NCBI RefSeq assembly: GCF_038050405.1 | Contig: NZ_CP150901.1 | Coordinates: 4,030,001 to 4,094,000 of the forward strand | Length of the DNA stretch: 64,000 nucleotides | Origin: Paraburkholderia sp. IMGN_8 | GTDB taxonomy: Bacteria; Pseudomonadota; Gammaproteobacteria; Burkholderiales; Burkholderiaceae | Direction of reading: 5' to 3' | Shown here: positions 23,632 through 33,557 of the stretch, one piece after another | Position numbering within the stretch: position 1 is the stretch's first letter | Layout of the letters: every line of letters begins with the position of its first letter | Notes under the pieces: generated by a model | Database searches by the model: none | What the model was told of the DNA's origin: nothing | What the model saw: the letters and a program-made list of their open reading frames with translations, nothing else | Position numbers and translations under genes: made by a program

Positions 23632-25282
23632 CAAAACCACCGTTGGCGAGCTGATCGCCGCCTTTCTCGAACAATGCGGCGTTCAAACCGCATTCGGCGT
23701 GATCTCGATCCACAACATGCCGATCCTCGACGCGATCCATAACCGCGGCAAGATCCGCTATGTCGGCGCGCGCGGCGAAGCCGGCGCGGTGAACATGGCC
23801 GACGGCCTCGCCCGCGTTTCCGGTGGTCTCGGCGTGGCGTTCACCAGCACCGGCACCGCAGCGGGCAACGCAGCGGGCGCGATGGTCGAAGCACTGACCG
23901 CAGGCACCGCACTGCTGCACATCACCGGCCAGATCGAAACCGAGTACCTCGATCAGGACCTCGCGTATATCCACGAAGCACCGGACCAACTGTCGATGCT
24001 GTCGTCGATTTCGAAGGCCGCGTTCCGCGTGCGTTCCGTCGAAACCGCGTTGCCGACGATCCGCGAAGCGGTGCGCGTCGCGCAAACCGCGCCGAGCGGT
24101 CCGGTCAGCGTCGAAATTCCGATCGACATTCAAGCCGCCGAAATCGAATGGCCCGCCGATCTGGCCGCCCCGCACGTGACCACGCTTACGCATTGCAGCA
24201 AGCGTGTCGCGCAACTCGCCGATCAACTGGCGAAGACGAAGCGTCCGCTGCTGTGGCTGGGCGGCGGCGCGCGTCATGCACGTGCTGCGGTCGAACGTCT
24301 GGTGGCATTGGGCTTTGGCGTGGTGACCAGCGTGCAGGGCCGTGGTGTGCTGCCGGAAGATCATCCGGCGACGCTCGGCGCGTTCAACGTGCATGCCGCA
24401 GTCGAAAGCTTCTACAAGACGTGCGACGCGCTGGTGGTGGTCGGCTCGCGTCTGCGTGGCAATGAAACGCTGAAGTACAAGCTGGCGCTGCCGCAACCGC
24501 TGTATCGCGTCGACGCCGACGCGCTTGCCGACAACCGCGGCTATCGCAACGAAATGTTCATTCATGGCGATGCGTCGGCGGTGCTCGAAGAACTGGCGAT
24601 GCTGCTCGAAGGCCGCCTGAAGGTCGACCCATCGTTCGCACAGGATCTGGCCGCCGCGCGAGAGAGTGCCGTCGCGGATGTGGGCAAGGGCCTCGGCCCG
24701 TACAAGCGCCTCGTCGACGCGTTGCAACAGGCGGTGGGCCGCGACTACAACTGGGTGCGCGACGTCACGATCTCGAACAGCACGTGGGGCAACCGCATGC
24801 TGAAGATTTTCTCGCCGCGTGCGGGTGTCCATGCACTCGGCGGCGGCATCGGCCAGGGCATGCAGATGGGCATCGGCGCAGCGCTTGCCGGCAGCGCTGC
24901 GAAGACCGTGTGCCTCGTCGGCGACGGCGGCCTGATGGTCAACGTCGGCGAACTCGCCACCGCCGTGCAGGAAAACGCCAACGTCATGATCGTGTTGATG
25001 AACGACCAGTGCTACGGCGTGATCCGCAACATTCAGGACGCGCAATACGGCGGCCGCCGCTGCTACGTCGATCTGCATCAGCCGGATTTCGCGCAGTTCT
25101 GCGAGAGCCTGAAGCTGACGCACTACCGCATCAAATCGCTCGACCAGGCCGAAGAGATCATCCGCGAAGGCATGGCGAAGACGGGGCCGGTGCTGGTCGA
25201 AGTGGACATGTTGTCGGTCGGCTCGTTCGCCACCGCGTTCGCGGGTCCGCCGGTCAAGGAACAGGAGCCGGAACATGCGTGA
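23624..25282 (+). CDS. Thiamine-diphosphate-dependent enzyme (decarboxylase/acetolactate synthase-like)
   Basis: A 552-aa three-domain ThDP enzyme. The cofactor-activating Glu is in [14 protein letters not shown] near residue 51. The ThDP-binding motif runs from GDGGLMVN (near residue 432) to NDQCYG (near residue 460), the right spacing. The family includes benzoylformate, phenylpyruvate and sulfopyruvate decarboxylases and carboligases; substrate cannot be read from motifs. With the dehydrogenase and ALDH that follow, a route amino acid to 2-oxo acid to aldehyde to acid is conceivable. The start [10 protein letters not shown] overlaps SDR2 by eight bases. Confidence 0.85.
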   Translation: MSNKTTVGELIAAFLEQCGVQTAFGVISIHNMPILDAIHNRGKIRYVGARGEAGAVNMADGLARVSGGLGVAFTSTGTAAGNAAGAMVEALTAGTALLHITGQIETEYLDQDLAYIHEAPDQLSMLSSISKAAFRVRSVETALPTIREAVRVAQTAPSGPVSVEIPIDIQAAEIEWPADLAAPHVTTLTHCSKRVAQLADQLAKTKRPLLWLGGGARHARAAVERLVALGFGVVTSVQGRGVLPEDHPATLGAFNVHAAVESFYKTCDALVVVGSRLRGNETLKYKLALPQPLYRVDADALADNRGYRNEMFIHGDASAVLEELAMLLEGRLKVDPSFAQDLAAARESAVADVGKGLGPYKRLVDALQQAVGRDYNWVRDVTISNSTWGNRMLKIFSPRAGVHALGGGIGQGMQMGIGAALAGSAAKTVCLVGDGGLMVNVGELATAVQENANVMIVLMNDQCYGVIRNIQDAQYGGRRCYVDLHQPDFAQFCESLKLTHYRIKSLDQAEEIIREGMAKTGPVLVEVDMLSVGSFATAFAGPPVKEQEPEHA

Positions 25283-26105
25283 TGCCGATTACGCCGGATG
25301 TCACGCGCCCGTCGACGTCGCGATGATCGGCTTCGGCGCGATTGGCCAGGCGGTGTACCGCTCGGTCGCCGCCGATCCTACTGTGCGCGTGTCGCACGTG
25401 ATCGTGCCGGAACGCCATGCGGTATCGGTGCGCGAAGTGGTGGGCGCATCGGTGGACGTGGTGTCGTCGGTGTCGGCGTTGAGCAGCAAACCGCACTTCG
25501 CGCTCGAATGCGCGGGACACAGCGCGCTGGTGGATCACGTGGTGCCGTTGCTGAAAGCGGGCACGGATTGCGCGGTGGCTTCGATCGGCGCGCTGTCCGA
25601 CATGATGTTGCTCGACGCGCTGTCCGCTGCAGCCGATGAAGGCGACGCGACGTTGACGCTGCTGTCCGGCGCAATTGGTGGCGTGGATGCACTGTCGGCG
25701 GCGAAGCTCGGCGGTCTCGACGAAGTGCTGTACACGGGCCGCAAGCCGCCTACGGGTTGGCTCGGCACGCCGGCGGAACAGGTCTGCAACCTGAACACGC
25801 TGACCGAAGAGACAGTGATTTTCGAAGGCAGTGCGCGTGAGGCGGCGCGTCTATATCCGAAGAACGCCAACGTTGCGGCGACGATCGCTTTGGCCGGCCT
25901 TGGTCTGGATCACACCACCGTGCGCCTGATCGCCGACCCGAACGTGACGCGCAACGTGCATCGGATCGTGGCGCGCGGCGCATTTGGCGAGATGTCGCTG
26001 GAGATGTGCGGCAAGCCGCTGCCGGACAACCCGAAGACGTCCGCACTGACCGCGTACAGCGCGATCCGTGCGCTACGCAATCGCGCGGCACGCTGCGTGA
26101 TTTAA
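25275..26105 (+). CDS. Aspartate dehydrogenase-like (NadX family) oxidoreductase
   Basis: A 276-aa NAD(P)-binding protein of the NadX/L-aspartate dehydrogenase family. The Rossmann motif is [15 protein letters not shown] near residue 15, followed by [16 protein letters not shown] and the C-terminal-domain stretch [14 protein letters not shown] containing the family's conserved region. NadX oxidises L-aspartate to iminoaspartate; in degradation operons relatives may act on other amino acids or amines. It overlaps the ThDP gene by eight bases and is followed by ALDH. Confidence 0.85.
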   Translation: MRDADYAGCHAPVDVAMIGFGAIGQAVYRSVAADPTVRVSHVIVPERHAVSVREVVGASVDVVSSVSALSSKPHFALECAGHSALVDHVVPLLKAGTDCAVASIGALSDMMLLDALSAAADEGDATLTLLSGAIGGVDALSAAKLGGLDEVLYTGRKPPTGWLGTPAEQVCNLNTLTEETVIFEGSAREAARLYPKNANVAATIALAGLGLDHTTVRLIADPNVTRNVHRIVARGAFGEMSLEMCGKPLPDNPKTSALTAYSAIRALRNRAARCVI

Positions 26106-26149
26106 GTCCCCAAGTTGAAGCTAGTTTGAAGCACACCGGAACGACCGAC

Positions 26150-27640
26150 ATGACTCACTTCGATACCAGCCTCGTGCCCACCGGCGATATTTTTATCGGC
26201 GGCGAATGGCGGCAAGGGCGTGGCAACCCGTACAAAAGCCTGTATCCGGCGGATCAGTCGGTCAACATGGAAATCTCGACGGCCAACGCCGACGACGCCT
26301 GCGAAGCAGTGGAAGCCGCGGACATCGCATGGCGCAAAGCCGATTGGTCCGGCCTCAAGCCGCATCAACGCGCGCTGATTCTGTACCGCATCGCCGATCT
26401 GATCATGGCGCGTCACGAAGCGCTTGCGCAGTTGCAGCGTCGCGACAACGGCAAGCCGATCGGCGAAACGCGCGTACTGGTGGCGAGCGCAGCGAACACG
26501 TTCCGCTACTTCGCCGCGTGCCTCGAAACGCTCGATGAAGACGTGACGCCTTCGCGCGGCGACTATCTGACGATGAGCATTCACGAGCCGATTGGCGTGA
26601 TCGCGGCGATCACGCCGTGGAACTCGCCGATTGCCTCGGATGCGCAGAAGCTCGCCCCCGCATTGGCAGCAGGCAATGCCGTGGTGCTGAAGCCCGCTGA
26701 AGTGACGCCTCTGGTTTCTCTCGCCTTGGCGCGCATCTGCGAAGAAGCCGGCGTGCCGAAAGGTGTACTGAGCGTGCTGCCGGGCAAGGGTTCGGTGATC
26801 GGCGACGTGCTGGTGCGTCATCCGTTGGTCAAGAAAGTGTCGTTCACGGGCGGCACCGAAGTGGGCCGCGGCATCGCGCGCATTGCTGCGGACAAGCTGA
26901 TGCCGGTGTCGCTGGAACTCGGCGGCAAATCGCCGACCATCGTGTTCGACGACGCCGATCTCGATCACGCGGTGAACGGCGTGCTGTACGGTATTTTCAG
27001 TTCGTCGGGTGAAGCGTGCATCGCCGGTTCGCGCCTGTTCGTGCAGCGCTCGATTTACGACGCGTTCATGAAGCGTCTCGCGGAAGGCGCACGCAAGCTG
27101 CGCGTCGGCGATCCGTCACATGCGGAAACGCAGATGGGTCCGTTGATCACCGCGGCGCATCGCGAAACCGTCGAACGTTACGTCGCATTGGGTCTGGAAG
27201 AAGGCGGCCGCCTGCTGTGCGGCGGCGAGCGTCCGGTCGGCGACGGCCGCGAACAAGGCACCTATTTCCAGCCGACGATCCTCGAAGGCCTCACGAACGA
27301 CGCCCGCATCTGCCAGGAAGAAATCTTCGGCCCGGTGCTGGTCGCCATGCCGTTCGACGATGAAGCCTCGCTGCTGAAAGAAGCGAACAACAGCGTGTTC
27401 GGCCTCGCCGCCGGCATCTGGACGCGCGATTACAAACGCGCCTACCGGATCGCCCGCGCGCTCGAAGCCGGCACCGTCTGGATCAACACCTACAAGCTGT
27501 TCTCGATCTCGACGCCGTTCAGCGGCTGGAAAGAGAGCGGCATGGGACGCGAGAAGGGCCGTCTCGGCATCCGCGAATACATGCAGCAGAAGAGCCTCTA
27601 CTGGGGCTTGAACGACGCGCCGCTGGCGTGGGCGAACTAA
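26150..27640 (+). CDS. NAD(P)-dependent aldehyde dehydrogenase
   Basis: A 496-aa aldehyde dehydrogenase. It shows ITPWNSP, KPAEVTPL, FTGGTEVGRG, the general-base Glu in ELGGKSP (near residue 255) and the nucleophile Cys in GEACIAGSR (near residue 290). It oxidises an aldehyde to the acid, probably the aldehyde made by the ThDP enzyme or by hydrolytic cleavage of the ring-opened product. The start MTHFDTSLVP at 26150 is preferred; the open frame to 26006 overlaps the dehydrogenase gene. Confidence 0.92.
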   Translation: MTHFDTSLVPTGDIFIGGEWRQGRGNPYKSLYPADQSVNMEISTANADDACEAVEAADIAWRKADWSGLKPHQRALILYRIADLIMARHEALAQLQRRDNGKPIGETRVLVASAANTFRYFAACLETLDEDVTPSRGDYLTMSIHEPIGVIAAITPWNSPIASDAQKLAPALAAGNAVVLKPAEVTPLVSLALARICEEAGVPKGVLSVLPGKGSVIGDVLVRHPLVKKVSFTGGTEVGRGIARIAADKLMPVSLELGGKSPTIVFDDADLDHAVNGVLYGIFSSSGEACIAGSRLFVQRSIYDAFMKRLAEGARKLRVGDPSHAETQMGPLITAAHRETVERYVALGLEEGGRLLCGGERPVGDGREQGTYFQPTILEGLTNDARICQEEIFGPVLVAMPFDDEASLLKEANNSVFGLAAGIWTRDYKRAYRIARALEAGTVWINTYKLFSISTPFSGWKESGMGREKGRLGIREYMQQKSLYWGLNDAPLAWAN

Positions 27641-27654
27641 GCAAGAGGCACGTT

Positions 27655-28620
27655 ATGACGATTCTCGGCATTGAACAGATTATTTACGGTGTGACGGATC
27701 TCGCTACCTGCCGTCGGTTTTTCGCGGACTGGGGCCTCAAAGAGACCGAGCACGACGACAAGCACGCGCGCTTCGAAACGCTGAACGGCTGCACGATTCT
27801 CGCCGTCGATGCGAACGATCCTTCGCTGCCGCCCGCCTTCGAAGAAGGTCCGACGCTGCGTGAAGTGACGTGGGGCGTCGCGACGAAAGCCGAACTCGAC
27901 GAACTGCGTGGCCGTTTCGCCGGCCAGCCGGGCCACTTCGAAACCGACGACGCGGTCGGCTGTATCGATCCGAACGGCATGGCGATCCGCGTCGAAGTGA
28001 CTCGTAAGCGTGCGCTCGATATTCACGGCTCGCCATCGAACGTGTGGGGCCAAACGCTGCGCGTCGATCAACCGTCGCCGATTTACGAGCGCGCCGAACC
28101 GGTCGAAGTGGGCCATGTCGTGTTCTTCACGAACCGTCTCGCGGAACAGGAAAAGTTCTATCAGGAACTGCTCGGCTTCGAGATGTCGGATCGCTATCCG
28201 GGCCGTGGCGCATTCATGCGTTGCGCGCCGCACGGCGGCCACCACGACATCTTCCTGCTGGCACTCCCTGGTGGCAAACGCGGCCTGAATCACGTTGCAT
28301 TCACAGTGCGGGATATCCACGAAGTGTTCGGCGGCGGCATGCACATCAGCCGTTGCGGCTGGGATACGCAACTTGGCCCGGGGCGTCATCCGGTGTCGTC
28401 GGCGTATTTCTGGTACTTCCAGAATCCGGCGGGCGGCCTGATCGAGTACTACGCCGACGAAGACCAATTGACGCCCGAATGGCAGCCGCGCGATTTCGAA
28501 CCGGGTCCGACCGTGTTCGCGGAATGGGCGATCGACGGCGGCATCGACGGCAATACGCGTCGCCAGAAGAACGCGAAGGCGCCGGAAGGCAAATTCATGA
28601 CGGAGCGAAAAAATGACTGA
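27655..28620 (+). CDS. VOC-family extradiol-type dioxygenase
   Basis: A 321-aa protein with two VOC modules, the layout of type I extradiol dioxygenases. The second module supplies the expected iron ligands: His in VGHVVFFT (near residue 154), His in LNHVAFTV (near residue 217) and Glu in LIEYYAD (near residue 270). The first module is degenerate, as usual for the family. It is predicted to cleave a catecholic ring next to the hydroxyls. The ATG at 27655 follows AAGAGG, 14 bases after ALDH. Confidence 0.85.
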   Translation: MTILGIEQIIYGVTDLATCRRFFADWGLKETEHDDKHARFETLNGCTILAVDANDPSLPPAFEEGPTLREVTWGVATKAELDELRGRFAGQPGHFETDDAVGCIDPNGMAIRVEVTRKRALDIHGSPSNVWGQTLRVDQPSPIYERAEPVEVGHVVFFTNRLAEQEKFYQELLGFEMSDRYPGRGAFMRCAPHGGHHDIFLLALPGGKRGLNHVAFTVRDIHEVFGGGMHISRCGWDTQLGPGRHPVSSAYFWYFQNPAGGLIEYYADEDQLTPEWQPRDFEPGPTVFAEWAIDGGIDGNTRRQKNAKAPEGKFMTERKND

Positions 28621-29878
28621 CGCTGCTGCTGCAAAGGCGCAAGCCGCGCACGCCGGACTCGAAGCGCCGCGCACGATCGTTGTGATCGGCGGCGGCCAGG
28701 CGGCGGGTTGGGTCGTGAAGACATTGCGCAAGGAAGGCTTCGACGGCCGCCTCGTGATGATCGCCGATGAGATTCATCTGCCGTACGAGCGCCCGCCGTT
28801 GTCGAAGGCCGTGCTGGCCGGGGAAGCGGATATCGAAACCGTACGTCTGGTGACGCCCGACGATTTCGAGGCGCTGAACGTCGAAACGTGGCAACCGGAT
28901 TGCGCGACGTCGATCGATCGCGAGCAACGCATCGTGCGCACGCAATCGGGCCGCGACGTGCAATACGACCGCCTGGTGATCGCCACCGGCGGCGCGGCGC
29001 GCCGTCTGCCGGATGCACTGGTGAAGACCTCGCACATCGCCTATCTGCGCACGCTCGACGAAGCCGTCGCACTCGGCGAACGGCTGCGCAAAAGCAAGCG
29101 TGTGCTCGTGGTCGGCGGCGGCTGGATCGGTCTCGAAGTCGCGGCGACCGCGCGCAAGCTCGGCGTGCAAGCGACGGTCGTGGAAGGCGCGCGGCGTCTG
29201 TGCGCCCGTTCGTTGCCGCCGATGGTGTCGGACTTCCTGCTGGATCTGCATCGCGCGAACGGTGTGGATGTGCGCTTGAACGCATCGCTGGTATCGCTCG
29301 CAGATCGCCCGAACGACGCCGACCGCATCCGCGCGACCTTTGCTGACGGCTCGACACTCGACGCCGACTTCGCCGTCGCCGGGATCGGCCTCACGCCGCA
29401 CACCGTACTGGCTGAAGCCGCCGGCCTCAAGGTGCAGGACGGCATCGTCGTCGACCATTTCGGCGCGACCGAAGACCCGCGCATCTTCGCCTGTGGCGAC
29501 GTCGCGAATCATCCGAGCGCGTGGCTCAGGCGCCGCGTACGGCTCGAATCCTGGGCCAACGCGCAGAACCAGGCGATCGGCGCGGCAAAAGCCTTGCTCG
29601 GCACCTTCGAACCGTACGCGGATATTCCGTGGTTCTGGTCCGATCAATACGACGTCAATCTGCAAATCCTCGGCGACATTCCGGCCGATGCGCAGCTCGC
29701 CGTACGCGGCGATCTGGCGGACAAACGCGCCACGCTCTTCTATCTGGAAGACAACGCGATTCGCGGCGTCATCGCCATCAACAATCCACGCGAACTGAAA
29801 CTGTCGCGCAAGTGGATGAACCAAGGCCGGACCATCGACCTTGCCACACTGACCGACGCCTCAACGGCGCTTGCCTAA
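28613..29878 (+). CDS. FAD-dependent ferredoxin reductase
   Basis: A 421-aa pyridine-nucleotide-disulfide-fold reductase of the ring-hydroxylating oxygenase type. The FAD motif is VVIGGGQAAGWV near residue 25, the NAD motif is VLVVGGGWIGLEVA near residue 165, the second FAD motif is IFACGDVANHP near residue 290, and a reductase C-terminal domain follows. It transfers electrons from NADH to the Rieske ferredoxin encoded at the head of the operon, completing a three-component oxygenase. It overlaps the VOC gene by eight bases. Confidence 0.9.
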   Translation: MTDAAAAKAQAAHAGLEAPRTIVVIGGGQAAGWVVKTLRKEGFDGRLVMIADEIHLPYERPPLSKAVLAGEADIETVRLVTPDDFEALNVETWQPDCATSIDREQRIVRTQSGRDVQYDRLVIATGGAARRLPDALVKTSHIAYLRTLDEAVALGERLRKSKRVLVVGGGWIGLEVAATARKLGVQATVVEGARRLCARSLPPMVSDFLLDLHRANGVDVRLNASLVSLADRPNDADRIRATFADGSTLDADFAVAGIGLTPHTVLAEAAGLKVQDGIVVDHFGATEDPRIFACGDVANHPSAWLRRRVRLESWANAQNQAIGAAKALLGTFEPYADIPWFWSDQYDVNLQILGDIPADAQLAVRGDLADKRATLFYLEDNAIRGVIAINNPRELKLSRKWMNQGRTIDLATLTDASTALA

Positions 29879-29903
29879 CCACACCTACGGACGGCACCAC
29901 GGC

Positions 29904-31307
29904 ATGAGAACCATCGACAACACCATCGGGGACCGCAGCAGCGCCGGTGTCTCCGGCCCTGTGACACGGGGCTCGATCATCGCGCGTCTCGAGCGGTTGC
30001 CGAAGAATTCGATGCAGGTGCGCGCGCGCATCCTGATCGGTCTCGCGACGTTCTTCGACGGCTTCGACGTGATTGCGATCGCGGCCACACTGCCGATCCT
30101 GATCGCGAAGTGGCATCTGACGCCATGGGAAATCGGCTTCCTGATCGGCTCCGGCTCGGTCGGCCAGTTGATCGGCGCGTTCGTGTTCCCGTGGTACGCG
30201 GAACGCAAGGGCCGTGTCAGGGCGATTGCGTTGAGCTCGGGGATCATCGGCATGACCAGCATCGCGTGCGGTTTTGCGCCGACTTTCGCCGCGTTTGTCG
30301 TGTTGCGTGTGATTCAGGGCTTGGGGCTCGGCGGTGAATTGCCGGTGGCCGCGACGTACATCAACGAGATCAGCCGGGCGCATGGCCGTGGCCGTTTCGT
30401 GCTGCTGTATGAAATCGTTTTTCCGGTCGGCCTGCTCGCGTCGAACGCGTTGGGCGCGTGGATCGTGCCGCGCTTCGGCTGGCAAGCGATGTACTTCATC
30501 GGCGGCATGCCGTTGATCCTGTTCTTCGTGCTTCGCAAGCTGGTGCCGGAGTCGCCGCGCTGGCTCGCCGAACGCGAACGGATGACCGACGCCGATGCAG
30601 CCGTGCATGCGTTCGAGCGTGCCGCGAAAGGTCCGCTACCGCCGGTGGCTCATTCTGCCGAATTCGAAGCGATGGCCAATCGTCATCCGAAACGCCGCAT
30701 GGGCGACCTGTTCGGCCCGGCGTATCTGAAGCGCACGCTGGCCGTGGCGATGTTGTGGATCACCTGCGGCTTCATTCAATACGGTCTGTCGACCTGGCTG
30801 CCGACGATCTATCGCACGGTTTATCACGCGCCACTGCAACTGGCGCTGAATCTGGCGGTGGCCGCTTCGGTGCTCGGCGTGGTGGGGTCGCTGACCTGCG
30901 CGTTGCTGGTCGATAAGGTGGGACGCAAGCCGATCATCAACCTGTCGTTCGTGTTGTGCGCGCTGTCGTTGTTGCTGGCAGGCGTGTTCCACGCTTCATC
31001 GGTGTATGTGGTCGCGACGTGCTGCGCATTCTCGCTCGGCTTCCTCGCTTGCGGTTTCATCACGGCATACGTGTACACGCCGGAGTTGTATCCGACCAGC
31101 ATCCGCGCGATGGGCTGCGGTGTCGGTGGCGCGTGGCTCAAGGTGGCGGCAATTTTCGCACCGGCTATCGTGTCGAAGACGATGATCGGCGGCAATCTGC
31201 AGGTCGCGTTCTATATCCTCGCGGCGGTGCCGTTTCTGGCAGCGATCACGGTGCACTTGCTCGGCATCGAGACCAAGGGCAAAGTGCTGGAACAACTCGA
31301 GGCTTGA
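29904..31307 (+). CDS. MFS transporter, aromatic acid:H+ symporter-like
   Basis: A 467-aa inner-membrane transporter with about 12 hydrophobic segments. The first is followed by FFDGFDVIAIAATLPIL, matching the DGFD/DGYD motif of aromatic acid:proton symporters, and the cytoplasmic loop motif is YAERKGRVRAI. The central loop contains PESPRWLAERERM. As last gene of the operon it probably imports the pathway substrate, complementing the porin. The start is taken as ATG 29904; a TTG at 29871 inside the reductase end is the alternative. Confidence 0.88.
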   Translation: MRTIDNTIGDRSSAGVSGPVTRGSIIARLERLPKNSMQVRARILIGLATFFDGFDVIAIAATLPILIAKWHLTPWEIGFLIGSGSVGQLIGAFVFPWYAERKGRVRAIALSSGIIGMTSIACGFAPTFAAFVVLRVIQGLGLGGELPVAATYINEISRAHGRGRFVLLYEIVFPVGLLASNALGAWIVPRFGWQAMYFIGGMPLILFFVLRKLVPESPRWLAERERMTDADAAVHAFERAAKGPLPPVAHSAEFEAMANRHPKRRMGDLFGPAYLKRTLAVAMLWITCGFIQYGLSTWLPTIYRTVYHAPLQLALNLAVAASVLGVVGSLTCALLVDKVGRKPIINLSFVLCALSLLLAGVFHASSVYVVATCCAFSLGFLACGFITAYVYTPELYPTSIRAMGCGVGGAWLKVAAIFAPAIVSKTMIGGNLQVAFYILAAVPFLAAITVHLLGIETKGKVLEQLEA

Positions 31308-31355
31308 CGGTTTGGTGGGCGGTAGGTGTAGAAGTGAAGCAGTAGCATGAAGACG

Positions 31356-31388
31356 AAGGGCGCACTGGGTGGTGCGCCCTTTGTTTTT
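31356..31388 (+). terminator. Terminator of the catabolic operon
   Basis: A 10-bp stem AAGGGCGCAC/GTGCGCCCTT with a 6-base loop is followed by TGTTTTT, 49 bases beyond the MFS stop. It can also act on the convergent GNAT gene. Confidence 0.85.
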
Positions 31389-31397
31389 GCAGCAGCG

Positions 31398-31859
31398 TTA
31401 CAGCGCCTTGCGATACACCACGAAGCCCGAGCGTTCAGCAACGCTGTCATAGAGCCGCATCGCCGTCTGATTCGTTTCATGCGTCTGCCAATAGACGCGC
31501 TGCGAACCGTCGGCCTTGGCCCGCGCATACACCGCTTCGATCAGCGCCCGGCCGACGCCCTTGCCGCGCTCCGTTTCCAGCGTGTACAGATCTTGCAAAT
31601 AGCAGGTCGGGCCCGCCATTGTCGTGTGACGGTGGTACAGGAAGTGCACGAGGCCGAGCAATTTGCCGTCGCGCTCGGCGACCATCGCGTGCATCGGCTC
31701 GTAGCCGTCGAAGAAACGCCCCCACGTAATCTGCGTGATCTCGCGCGGCAAGGCGGTTTCGCCCGAGCGGCCGTAGAACGCGTTATAGGCGTCCCACAGC
31801 GGCAACCACGCGTCGAAGTCGGCGGGTGTGACGGGGCGGATTTGAATCGATTCGGACAT
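31398..31859 (-). CDS. GNAT-family N-acetyltransferase
   Basis: A 153-aa acetyltransferase. It starts IQIRPVTPADFDAWLPLWDAY, has CYLQDLYTLETERGKGVGRAL with the acetyl-CoA pyrophosphate-binding loop (ERGKGVG near residue 100), and ends with the typical HETNQTAMRLYDSVAERSGF segment. The start at 31859 has AAGGAG upstream; the longer frame to 32030 is rejected. The acceptor substrate is unknown. It is divergent from the MocR gene. Confidence 0.88.
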   Translation of the reverse strand: MSESIQIRPVTPADFDAWLPLWDAYNAFYGRSGETALPREITQITWGRFFDGYEPMHAMVAERDGKLLGLVHFLYHRHTTMAGPTCYLQDLYTLETERGKGVGRALIEAVYARAKADGSQRVYWQTHETNQTAMRLYDSVAERSGFVVYRKAL

Positions 31860-32007
31860 GACTGCGGCTCCTTGTCTGGTTATGGGTTGTGGGCGAGCGG
31901 TTCGCGCCGTTACGGCTGAGTCGAGCAAGCGTAGAGGGCTGCGCCCGTGTGTGGCAACCCGACAGCCGTCAGCATAAGAAATTTGTGGCACCATTGTTAG
32001 CTCCACA

Positions 32008-33525
32008 ATGCAGTCAGAATTTGGAGCCACGAATTTGGACTACGGTCTGTTGATGTCGAACGTCGAGCGGGCACTAGGCGGCCGCAAGCTGACGCAGCAG
32101 GATTTGCTGTACGAAAGCCTGCGCCGCGCGATTCTCGATGGCGCCATCCGCCACGGCAGCCAGCTCGTGCCGACGCGTGCGCTCGCCGAGCAACTAGGCA
32201 TTGCGCGAAATTCCGTGTTGTACGCGTACGAACGGCTGACCGAAGAAGGCTTCATTACCACGAGCCGGCATGGCTCCATCGTCAGCATGGTGAGCGGCGC
32301 GGGCGCGTCGATAACCACGACCAGCGGCGGTGTATGCCCACCCGCGAACCGTCTGTCGCATCGTGTCACCGGGCTGCCGCGCGAGCGCAGCAACCCGGAC
32401 GACCCCACGCCGTTTCGTCCCGGCGTGCCCGCACTCGATGAATTTCCGCTCGCGCAATGGCGCGCTTCGATGGAACGCGCGTGGCGCTCGGTCGAGCCGA
32501 ACGAACTCGGCTACGGCAACAATTCAGGACATCCCGCCTTACGCCGCTCGATTGCCGAATATGTGAGCGTGTCGCGCGGCGTGCGTTGTTCGCCCGAACA
32601 GGTGTTCATCACCGCGGGCACCCAGGCGAGTCTGGATCTGTGCGCATGCATGCTGGCCGATCCCGGCGATAGCGTGTGGGTCGAAGATCCCGGTTATCAC
32701 GGCGCGAAGGCCGCGTTTCAGGCCGCCGGTTTGCGACTGGTGCCGATTCCCGTCGACGCCGCGGGCATCGCGCCCACACCGGATCACTGGCAGCAGACGC
32801 CGCCGCGCCTGATGTACATCACGCCGTCGCATCAATATCCGCTTGGCAGTGTGTTGAGCCTGGAGCGGCGCTGGTCGATCATCGAGAACGCGGTGGCGCG
32901 CGGCGCGTGGATCATTGAAGACGACTACGACAGCGAACTGCGCCACAGCGGTCCGCCTTTGCCGTCGATCCAGGGGCTCGCGGCCGATACGCCGGTGATC
33001 TACCTCGGCACCTTCAGCAAGACGATGTTCCCGGCGCTGCGCATGGGCTTCATGATCGTGCCGGCGCATCTGGTCACTGAGGTGGACGAGGCGCTCAGCG
33101 AGATCGCGCGGCAGGGGCGCGTGGCCGAACAGATCGCGTTGGCGGATTTCATCGATAGCGGGAAATATGCGCGGCATCTGCGGCGCATGCGGCGGCTCTA
33201 TCAGCAACGCCGCGCCGCGTTGGTCGACGCGATCGAGCGGCACATGGGCGACCTGGTGACGATCTCGTCCGATGGCGGCGGCATGCATCTGACGATGCGG
33301 CTCGATGCGCCGCTGCGCGATCAGGATGTGAGCGCGGCCACGCGCGAACACGGCTTGCATATCGCGGCGCTGAGCGCGTTCTGCCAACCGCCCGCAAAGG
33401 AAGCCGCGCACTACAACGGCTTTATGCTCGGCTACGCGGGCATCAAGCCAGACGAAGCCGATGCATTGGTGGCGCGCCTCGCCGCCGTGGTGCGTGGACT
33501 GGATCGCGAACGTACGCGGCGTTAG
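32008..33525 (+). CDS. MocR/PdxR-type regulator (GntR HTH fused to aminotransferase domain)
   Basis: A 505-aa chimeric regulator. The N-terminal GntR winged helix (LLYESLRRAILDGAIRHGSQ then LAEQLGIARNSVLYAYERLT) is joined by a linker near residue 110 to a class I aminotransferase-fold domain with the PLP Lys in TFSKTMFP and the motif ITPSHQYPLGS. Such proteins sense PLP or amino compounds and often regulate a divergent or downstream gene. Likely targets are the GNAT gene or the FAD oxidase next to it. The ATG at 32008 is used; an internal ATG at 32053 is possible. Confidence 0.88.
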   Translation: MQSEFGATNLDYGLLMSNVERALGGRKLTQQDLLYESLRRAILDGAIRHGSQLVPTRALAEQLGIARNSVLYAYERLTEEGFITTSRHGSIVSMVSGAGASITTTSGGVCPPANRLSHRVTGLPRERSNPDDPTPFRPGVPALDEFPLAQWRASMERAWRSVEPNELGYGNNSGHPALRRSIAEYVSVSRGVRCSPEQVFITAGTQASLDLCACMLADPGDSVWVEDPGYHGAKAAFQAAGLRLVPIPVDAAGIAPTPDHWQQTPPRLMYITPSHQYPLGSVLSLERRWSIIENAVARGAWIIEDDYDSELRHSGPPLPSIQGLAADTPVIYLGTFSKTMFPALRMGFMIVPAHLVTEVDEALSEIARQGRVAEQIALADFIDSGKYARHLRRMRRLYQQRRAALVDAIERHMGDLVTISSDGGGMHLTMRLDAPLRDQDVSAATREHGLHIAALSAFCQPPAKEAAHYNGFMLGYAGIKPDEADALVARLAAVVRGLDRERTRR

Positions 33526-33557
33526 AGCGGCGTGTTCGTTGTTGTGACGAACCGCCG

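Noticed and set aside
23561..25276. 571-codon minus-strand open frame opposite the ThDP enzyme gene
   Set aside because: It mirrors a gene with complete ThDP motifs, has Arg/His-rich composition typical of antisense frames in GC-rich DNA, and shows no recognisable domain.
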